This document shows, one piece after another, positions 58,428 to 64,000 of a DNA stretch of 64,000 nucleotides (positions are counted from its first letter, which is position 1; each line of letters begins with the position of its first letter). The position numbers and the translations under genes are program-made. Under the pieces are notes generated by a model. That model did no database searches, was not told the DNA's origin, and saw only the letters and a list, made by a program, of their open reading frames with translations. Origin of the DNA: Paenibacillus crassostreae (lineage in GTDB: Bacteria > Bacillota > Bacilli > Paenibacillales > Paenibacillaceae); assembly GCF_001857945.1 (NCBI RefSeq), contig NZ_CP017770.1:2356001-2420000 (forward strand), written 5' to 3'.

Positions 58428-59026
58428 TACGAATTCTTCTAGCCGAGGATCAAGGGATGCTTCGCGGAGCGTTAGCCTTACTATTAGATTTGGAAGATGA
58501 TATCGAAGTGGTGGGACAGGCTTGTGACGGGGAAGAGGCCCTCTCACTCATCGCGTCTCTTCAGCCAGATGTCTGCTTGCTAGACATTGAAATGCCCTTG
58601 AAAACGGGTCTAGACGTAGCTGAGCAGTTGAGAAAGTTAGATTCAGTATGCAAAGTCATCATTCTGACTACTTTTGCTCGTCCTGGTTATTTCGAACGTG
58701 CAGTGAAAGCCGATGTTCAAGGATATCTACTAAAAGATGGACCTAGTGATATGCTAGCAGAGTCCATCCGTCGTGTCATGAAGGGGCATCGGGAGATCTC
58801 CCCAGAGCTTATCTTCGGAACGATCAAAGACAAGAATCCCCTTAGCGCCCGGGAACGTGAGATTCTTTCATTATCCGCCCAAGGGAAATCTGCTAATGAA
58901 ATATCCTCTATACTCCACCTTTCATACGGAACCGTTCGTAATTATATTTCCGAAATCTTGAACAAATTAGATACCCGCAACCGAATTGAGGCTATCCGTA
59001 TGGCTGAAGAAAAAGGATGGTTGTAA
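58424..59026 (+). CDS. NarL/LuxR-type response regulator
   Basis: The 200-residue regulator has the acidic pocket Glu8/Asp9 in ILLAEDQGM, the phosphorylated Asp54 in VCLLDIEMP and Lys in YLLKDGPSD, then a helix-turn-helix (LSAREREILSLSAQGKSANE, ISSILHLSYGTVRNYISEIL). It is partnered with the overlapping kinase gene and probably controls this same operon. Confidence 0.94.
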   Translation: MIRILLAEDQGMLRGALALLLDLEDDIEVVGQACDGEEALSLIASLQPDVCLLDIEMPLKTGLDVAEQLRKLDSVCKVIILTTFARPGYFERAVKADVQGYLLKDGPSDMLAESIRRVMKGHREISPELIFGTIKDKNPLSAREREILSLSAQGKSANEISSILHLSYGTVRNYISEILNKLDTRNRIEAIRMAEEKGWL

Positions 59027-59029
59027 GCA

Positions 59030-59064
59030 AAGAACCCGACGAAGAATTCCTCCGTCAGGTTCTT
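59030..59064. terminator. bidirectional terminator between the response regulator gene and trxB
   Basis: AAGAACC-GACG pairs with CGTC-GGTTCTT around a short loop, with one mismatched pair. It serves both convergent transcripts. Confidence 0.75.
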
Positions 59065-59083
59065 ATATGTAGCCAATATGGTA

Positions 59084-60037
59084 TTACTTACCTAGCGATT
59101 CGCTCCAGTCGTGCACCATATTACCTTCAATAAATTTCTCGGCATCCATCGCGGCCATACAACCTGAACCTGCTGCAGAGATTGCTTGACGATAACGTGT
59201 ATCCTGTACATCACCACATGCGAATACACCCGGAATATTCGTCTCTGTCGTACCCGGCTTAACAACAATGTACCCCACGTCATCCGTTGTAATCTGATTG
59301 TCTAGGAATTTCGTATTCGGAGTGTGTCCAATCGCTACGAACACACCATCTGCTTCAATCAATTCTTCCTCATTGGTCTCATTGTTAAGAACCTTTAACC
59401 CTTTAAGGCCCATTCCTTCCGTAACCACTTCTAGCGGTGTCCGGTTCAATGCCCATAGAACCTTCTCGTTCTCACGAGCACGATCCTGCATGATCTTGGA
59501 AGCACGTAGTTCTTCGCGACGGTTTACTACCGTTACACTAGAACCGAACCGAGTCAAGAAGTTGGCTTCTTCCATAGCGGAATCCCCGCCACCAACCACG
59601 ATGATCTTCTTTTCACGGAAGAAGAAACCATCACAGGTTGCACAGGTGCTAACTCCACGTCCGATATTATCCTGTTCACCCGGTATGCCTAAGTATTTCG
59701 CTGATGCACCCGTAGATATAATAACCGTCTCTGCTAATAATTCACCTAATCCATCCACTTGAACTTTAAATGGGCGTGTAGAGAAGTCTACCCTCTCAAC
59801 CCAGCCAGACTTGAATTCAGCTCCGAAGCGTTCTGCTTGCTTACGCATGTTATCCATTAATTCAGGACCCATTATGCCATCTGGGAACCCTGGGAAATTC
59901 TCAATTTCAGTCGTTGTCGTTAATTGACCCCCTGGTTGCATTCCTTCAATAACTAATGGATTCATATTGGCACGAGCAAGGTAAATGGCTGCCGTTAATC
60001 CGGCAGGACCTGTTCCAATCACGATTGATTTGTACAT
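59084..60037 (-). CDS. trxB: thioredoxin reductase
   Basis: TrxB reduces thioredoxin with NADPH. The 317-residue flavoprotein begins SIVIGTGPAGLTAAIYLARAN (FAD site), has the redox pair in STCATCDGFFFREKK and the NADPH site VVGGGDSAMEEANFL, and ends with GVFACGDVQDTRYRQAISAAG. The gene starts 13 bases after the TPR protein gene, with AGGAGGTCATAACTT as ribosome binding site, so they share a transcript. Confidence 0.97.
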   Translation of the reverse strand: MYKSIVIGTGPAGLTAAIYLARANMNPLVIEGMQPGGQLTTTTEIENFPGFPDGIMGPELMDNMRKQAERFGAEFKSGWVERVDFSTRPFKVQVDGLGELLAETVIISTGASAKYLGIPGEQDNIGRGVSTCATCDGFFFREKKIIVVGGGDSAMEEANFLTRFGSSVTVVNRREELRASKIMQDRARENEKVLWALNRTPLEVVTEGMGLKGLKVLNNETNEEELIEADGVFVAIGHTPNTKFLDNQITTDDVGYIVVKPGTTETNIPGVFACGDVQDTRYRQAISAAGSGCMAAMDAEKFIEGNMVHDWSESLGK

Positions 60038-60050
60038 AAGTTATGACCTC

Positions 60051-61766
60051 CTATTTCATCTTGTCCTTCATATGACATACGCTATCCATCCTGCGTGCAT
60101 AACGGCTAACCGTCGACACAGAAATTCCGTACCGGCGTGCAATTTCTTGATAGGAAGTTGGAAGATCACTCATTTTGGTCGCCCAATAATCAAGAGCCGC
60201 TGACCATACCTCAATATGATCAATTCTAGGTGTGTCCGGATAACTGCTACGCATGAATTCTGACCATAAGTTTCGCACATTTTGTTGTTGAACCAACCCA
60301 CATGGGGGGTCCATCATTTTCAGTGTCATATCTATAACCATACGTGATGATTCATCATCCTGAGCATGCGATGCTCCTACAATATGTAGGTATGGTATTA
60401 CTTTATCTAAATTAGCAGCAGGATCTATGAACAACTCTTCCTCGTCCAATTCTTCAAGAACTGTACGTGCTGCCTCGATAATTTCCTTGTCCTCATCTGG
60501 ATCATTCAATATCGCACGCAGAACCTGCCTCACCTCTTCATCACCAATCCAAGCAAAGGATTGAATCACTTGCAACTTAGTCGCAACGTCTCCATGCCGA
60601 AGTGCCCAGAAAAAAGATGAGCGGATTAATGGATTCTGTAAAATTTCATCCGTTATTCCTTCATCACTTTCATCCCACATCTTTAACTGCTCTTCAAAAG
60701 GGAGATGGTAATGATAACTAATCTTAGGTTGTTGTGTTGTTCCTGCTAGAAACTCCTGAAGTTGAGATAAGTAGTATCTCGGGATATCTGAATCAGGATC
60801 AAGTTTTAATGCATATCTCCAATACTTCTCTGCCTCTACATATCGCCTACAGTTAAATCCCGCTGCAGCAGTATAATGATACAAACTAGGATCATCCTTA
60901 AACTCCTCATCCTTAATTAAACGTCGGAAATGGATATAAGCTTGCTCATGTTGACCAAGAATCCCCATCGTAGTCGCAAGTTTAAACAAATGTTCTTGAT
61001 GAAACGGAACGGTAACGGTAAGCAACTGTAATAATGGAAGCAAAGACGTCATATCATTCTCATGTTGATAAAATATAGCTAAATTGCAGAGACCATGTAG
61101 ATTTCCTGGCTCTAGTTCCAATACCTCTTGAATCGTTATCTTCGCTTTCTCAAATAACCCTACATAATAATAGGCAAGCGCCAAATTATTGCGAGCTGCC
61201 AAGAAATCCTCATTGTTCTTTACAATATCTTCTAATAGGTCTACAGCTTGTGCAAACTTACCTTCTTCTAGAAGAGCCCGAGCATGCTCATGCTCTACCA
61301 TTCCACCTCGGCTCTTAATCCGAGTGAGCTTAGTTGGACGGTCTAGTTCATAATGTAGTAAATCCATTAAATCCTCAGACTCCATAAGAAACTGTCCTTC
61401 ACTATCTTCTTCCAGATAGGTGACTAATGCCTTCTCAGCTTCTTCGAATTGTTCCATATTGGCAAAGTTGTTAGCCATATAGTAGTAGCATTCCGTCATC
61501 GACGGATCAATATTCTCTATAACTTGTAATAATACGGCATTGGATCCCGCATAATCACCCATTTCTGACATGATTCCGGCCATATTGCAATGGTTCACTG
61601 GATTATTCGGTTCATACTCTACTGCTTTTCCGAAATATCTCAGTGCCTTGTCATAATGATTGCGGTCCAACGAACGTACAGCCCTTTCAAAGAAAAAGTT
61701 GGCATCCAAATGGACAGGTATTATTTTATTGTATAGGACTTCAGCCCGTAGTTTATCCTCATTCAT
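60051..61766 (-). CDS. TPR-repeat protein with C-terminal helix-turn-helix
   Basis: The 571-residue protein is mostly tetratricopeptide repeats (about 15-340), for example YDKALRYFGKAVEYEPNNPV and ARNNLALAYYYVGLFEKAKI. A middle acidic region follows, and the last 35 residues hold a helix-turn-helix (SYQEIARRYGISVSTVSRYARR). No signal or membrane segment is seen, so it is cytoplasmic. Homologues precede trxB in other Paenibacillus as I recall. It may connect protein binding with DNA binding, but no function is established. Confidence 0.85.
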   Translation of the reverse strand: MNEDKLRAEVLYNKIIPVHLDANFFFERAVRSLDRNHYDKALRYFGKAVEYEPNNPVNHCNMAGIMSEMGDYAGSNAVLLQVIENIDPSMTECYYYMANNFANMEQFEEAEKALVTYLEEDSEGQFLMESEDLMDLLHYELDRPTKLTRIKSRGGMVEHEHARALLEEGKFAQAVDLLEDIVKNNEDFLAARNNLALAYYYVGLFEKAKITIQEVLELEPGNLHGLCNLAIFYQHENDMTSLLPLLQLLTVTVPFHQEHLFKLATTMGILGQHEQAYIHFRRLIKDEEFKDDPSLYHYTAAAGFNCRRYVEAEKYWRYALKLDPDSDIPRYYLSQLQEFLAGTTQQPKISYHYHLPFEEQLKMWDESDEGITDEILQNPLIRSSFFWALRHGDVATKLQVIQSFAWIGDEEVRQVLRAILNDPDEDKEIIEAARTVLEELDEEELFIDPAANLDKVIPYLHIVGASHAQDDESSRMVIDMTLKMMDPPCGLVQQQNVRNLWSEFMRSSYPDTPRIDHIEVWSAALDYWATKMSDLPTSYQEIARRYGISVSTVSRYARRMDSVCHMKDKMK

Positions 61767-61847
61767 TGAAGCAAGGCACCTCCTTTTCCTACTAACTTGT
61801 TACTTGTTTCCCAACATAGTATACCACAAGAGCACAAGTCCTTTTAT

Positions 61848-61969
61848 ATGAATCAATTTCATAATTACGCAAATCCATATAAATGTAACTATATATTGAC
61901 AGAACAAACCACTCTGATCAATATATAGTCCTTATTTTAGCTACATAGGCGATTATGAAATTGATTCAT
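61848..61969. repeat. 122-base element with nested inverted repeats
   Basis: Perfect 18-base arms ATGAATCAATTTCATAAT (61848-61865) and its complement (61952-61969) bound the element. Inside, 12-base arms ACTATATATTGA (61888-61899) and TCAATATATAGT (61918-61929) form a second perfect inverted repeat. The right arm recurs alone at 32578-32597. It has no coding capacity and resembles a miniature inverted-repeat element. It lies between prs and the TPR gene. Confidence 0.7.
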
Positions 61970-62011
61970 TTACAACGTTCTCTTCCTAAATGCAGAAAAG
62001 ACACCGCATAT

Positions 62012-62959
62012 TTACATGCCGGAGTCTTTGAACAAGGTTGCTATGGATCCACCTTCAATAATGATGCGTGTCGCTTGCGCAAGCATTGGTGCTACGGATA
62101 GAACCTTAATCTGACCTACATATTGTTCAGGAAGGGCTATTGAGTCCGTTACGACGACCTCTCTAATGTTAGGATGATTCAATCGTTCTAAGGCGGATCC
62201 TGAGAAAAGGCCATGTGTTGCACAGACATACACATCCTCTGCTCCACGTTCCTTCAAGCCTTCTACTACATTAACAATGGTTGTTCCTGTATCTATTAAA
62301 TCTTCTATAATGATCGGAGTCTTTCCTTTAACATCGCCTATGACATGCGTAATAATCGATTCATTATGAGAAGGCCGTTTCTTAATCATGATTGCAAATG
62401 GTGAGTCGAGATGATTCGCTAGCTTCTCTGCAGTTGAAGCACGTCCAGCATCTGGAGAGACAATCACTGGGTTCACAATATTCTTTGACTTTAAATACTC
62501 ACTAATGAGATCCAGTGCCGTTAAGTGATCCACCGGGATATTGAAGAATCCCTGAATCGCTGGAGCATGTAAGTCCATCGTAATAACACGATTCGCCCCA
62601 ACCGTAGTCAATACATCGGCTACCATTTTGGCTGATATCGGTTCACGTGGAGCAGATTTCCGTTCCTGCCGTGCATAACCATAATAAGGTACTATGATGT
62701 TAACCGTATGGGCTGACGCTCTCTTAGCTGCATCTATCATCACAAGTAACTCCACGAACATTTCATTAATCGGGTGTGAGAGCGATTGTACTAAGAACAC
62801 ATCACAATTCCGAATACTCTCTTCATAGTTGACGTATATCTCTCCACTTTTAAAGCGCGAACGCTTAATACTACCTAATTTCACACCTAATTTATCACAA
62901 ATTTCCTCTGCAAGCTTCGGGTTTGATGAACCCGTAAACACACGCATCTTATGTTGCAT
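62012..62959 (-). CDS. prs: ribose-phosphate pyrophosphokinase
   Basis: The enzyme makes PRPP from ribose-5-phosphate and ATP for nucleotide, histidine and tryptophan synthesis. The 315-residue protein begins MRVFTGSSNPKLAEEICDKL, has the ATP region YYGYARQERKSAPREPISAK and the PRPP-binding loop PIIIEDLIDTGTTIV. It is 74 bases downstream of hisJ, near its PRPP-consuming pathway. A second prs is likely elsewhere, beside glmU as in most Bacillales; this cannot be checked here. Confidence 0.93.
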   Translation of the reverse strand: MQHKMRVFTGSSNPKLAEEICDKLGVKLGSIKRSRFKSGEIYVNYEESIRNCDVFLVQSLSHPINEMFVELLVMIDAAKRASAHTVNIIVPYYGYARQERKSAPREPISAKMVADVLTTVGANRVITMDLHAPAIQGFFNIPVDHLTALDLISEYLKSKNIVNPVIVSPDAGRASTAEKLANHLDSPFAIMIKKRPSHNESIITHVIGDVKGKTPIIIEDLIDTGTTIVNVVEGLKERGAEDVYVCATHGLFSGSALERLNHPNIREVVVTDSIALPEQYVGQIKVLSVAPMLAQATRIIIEGGSIATLFKDSGM

Positions 62960-63033
62960 AGTATCCTCCCGATTTCAAGCCTTCCTGAAGACTTGAGTTA
63001 AATCAACACGTAATTGTATTATACAGGACTCCA

Positions 63034-63858
63034 CTAGATTTCAAAAGGAACCTCAGACCTTTTTCGCTTCTCAAAAACGGATAACTGTCGATAACCAACA
63101 TCCCATAATAACGCACGTGCCTGATCAAGATACTCTCCAAGCCGTAACGGATCATGTGCATCTGATCCTACAGTAACCGGAATTCCTAACTTAAAAGCTT
63201 CCGTTACCATCCGTTTGCTAGGAAACATTTCCTCACAAGCTTTAGATAGTCCAGAAGCATTTAACTCCATAACCATCCCGCTTCTACTCACAGCTGTAAG
63301 TGCCAAATTCTCCAAGGCTTCTACCTCTTGGATTCTATCCACTTCCGGTCGATAACCAAAACGTTTAATCACATCGATATGTCCCATAATGTCATAGAAT
63401 CCGGTAGCTGTAGCCTTCTTGACAGCATCATAATACCTTTCATAGACTGTGAGAATATCCTGCCCCTCCCAGTTATGAGTCTGACGATAATCACTAATAT
63501 CCCACTCACCTAGAAAATGTACAGAACCAATCACATAATCCCAAGGATAGGATGTAATGATATGTTCAATCTCTGCTTCATATCCTTCGATGTAGTCACC
63601 CTCAATACCGAGGCGAATATCGATCTGTTCCTTATAACGTTCTTTAAGGGTTAGACACTCCTCTACATAACGAGGAAGTTCGTCCATGGGCATAGCCATT
63701 TCTGGATAATACGTAGCCGGATCAACATGAATTAACGGCATATGATCCGATAGACCGAGCTGGGTTAAGCCCATCTCGATCCCTTTAAGGACGTATTCTT
63801 CCAGTTGTCCGATCGCATGTCCACAACGGACATGATGTGTATGATAATCGATCAGCAT
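63034..63858 (-). CDS. hisJ: histidinol-phosphatase, PHP family
   Basis: HisJ dephosphorylates histidinol phosphate in histidine synthesis. The 274-residue PHP protein begins IDYHTHHVRCGHA (metal His residues), and has LSDHMPL, IGSVHFLG, GHIDVIKRFGY and VTVGSDAHDPLRLGE, which supply the remaining ligands. The ATG follows AAAGGAGGGATTCGCCCC and lies 16 bases after hisE, so it belongs to the histidine operon. Confidence 0.93.
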   Translation of the reverse strand: MLIDYHTHHVRCGHAIGQLEEYVLKGIEMGLTQLGLSDHMPLIHVDPATYYPEMAMPMDELPRYVEECLTLKERYKEQIDIRLGIEGDYIEGYEAEIEHIITSYPWDYVIGSVHFLGEWDISDYRQTHNWEGQDILTVYERYYDAVKKATATGFYDIMGHIDVIKRFGYRPEVDRIQEVEALENLALTAVSRSGMVMELNASGLSKACEEMFPSKRMVTEAFKLGIPVTVGSDAHDPLRLGEYLDQARALLWDVGYRQLSVFEKRKRSEVPFEI

Positions 63859-63874
63859 GGGGCGAATCCCTCCT

Positions 63875-64000
63875 TTAATCGCGTCTTGGACGCTCGTGAC
63901 GTCGACTAAGCTCAGTCATAATTTCATCTAGTGGAAGCTTACGTTCTTCAAGCAATACAAGAAGGTGATAGATTAGATCGCTGACTTCAAGTCGTAATTC
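63875..64000 (-). CDS. hisE: phosphoribosyl-ATP pyrophosphatase, C-terminal part
   Basis: The last 41 residues are visible; the gene continues past the window. ELRLEVSDLIYHLLVLLEER followed by KLPLDEIMTELSRRH is the C-terminal helix pair of HisE, which hydrolyses phosphoribosyl-ATP. It may be the end of a fused HisIE protein, as in other Firmicutes. Hypothetical start not visible. Confidence 0.85.
   Translation of the reverse strand, partial: ELRLEVSDLIYHLLVLLEERKLPLDEIMTELSRRHERPRRD

Overview
The window reads as a chromosomal segment of a Paenibacillus-type Firmicute. Gram-positive ribosome binding sites precede almost every gene. The glycolytic operon has the Bacillales order cggR-gapA-pgk-tpiA-gpmI-eno and is followed by secG, rnr, smpB and ssrA. 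The rapZ-yvcK-whiA-HPr block, a PerR-type box, a CggR operator, cre-like sites, SLH-anchored xylanase and a paeninodin-type lasso peptide all point the same way. Nearly all genes are on the minus strand. No rRNA, CRISPR array, integrase, transposase or phage gene was seen.

Layout. 1-4.5 kb is the distal part of an exopolysaccharide operon on the minus strand (chain-length protein, BY-kinase, GalU, glycosyltransferase, O-antigen polymerase-like protein running off the window); a structured 255-base gap between kinase and galU is a candidate EAR-type antitermination RNA. 4.8-8.5 kb on the plus strand holds a VanZ-like gene and a compact lasso peptide locus (cyclase, 42-residue precursor, HprK-like peptide kinase) with no leader peptidase, recognition protein or exporter beside it. 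Four copies of the palindrome TGATAC-N5-GTATCA lie in the promoters of the polysaccharide operon, the vanZ gene and the lasso genes, suggesting one regulator for all three. 8.5-13.8 kb is a ROK regulator, MFS transporter and domain-permuted GH3 glucosidase operon headed by a 52-base palindrome. 13.9-24.8 kb carries ahpCF, a serine hydrolase, a large cell-surface GH10 xylanase, an MscS channel and a soluble chemoreceptor.

25-28.6 kb is an accessory segment next to ssrA (tmRNA). Two degraded copies of the tmRNA 3' end lie at 25.0 and 26.0 kb, and between them and the true ssrA are a prolyl hydroxylase, a deacetylase, an AraC remnant, an internally deleted GH51 arabinofuranosidase remnant and a nitroreductase. 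This fits successive insertions at the ssrA 3' end.

28.9-40.4 kb is the conserved smpB, rnr, secG and glycolysis block; its RNase R has a roughly 235-residue Gly/Lys/Ser-rich tail. 40.6-51 kb has tRNA-Arg, clpP, a DUF3298 protein, a GIY-YIG/DUF2087 regulator pair behind a twin operator, potABCD, a SIMPL protein behind a tandem repeat, and a membrane chemoreceptor. 51-64 kb has HPr, whiA, yvcK, rapZ, glucokinase, an ABC transporter with a two-component system, trxB, a TPR protein, prs, hisJ and the end of hisE. Short dispersed repeats occupy several of the intergenic spaces of the right half.
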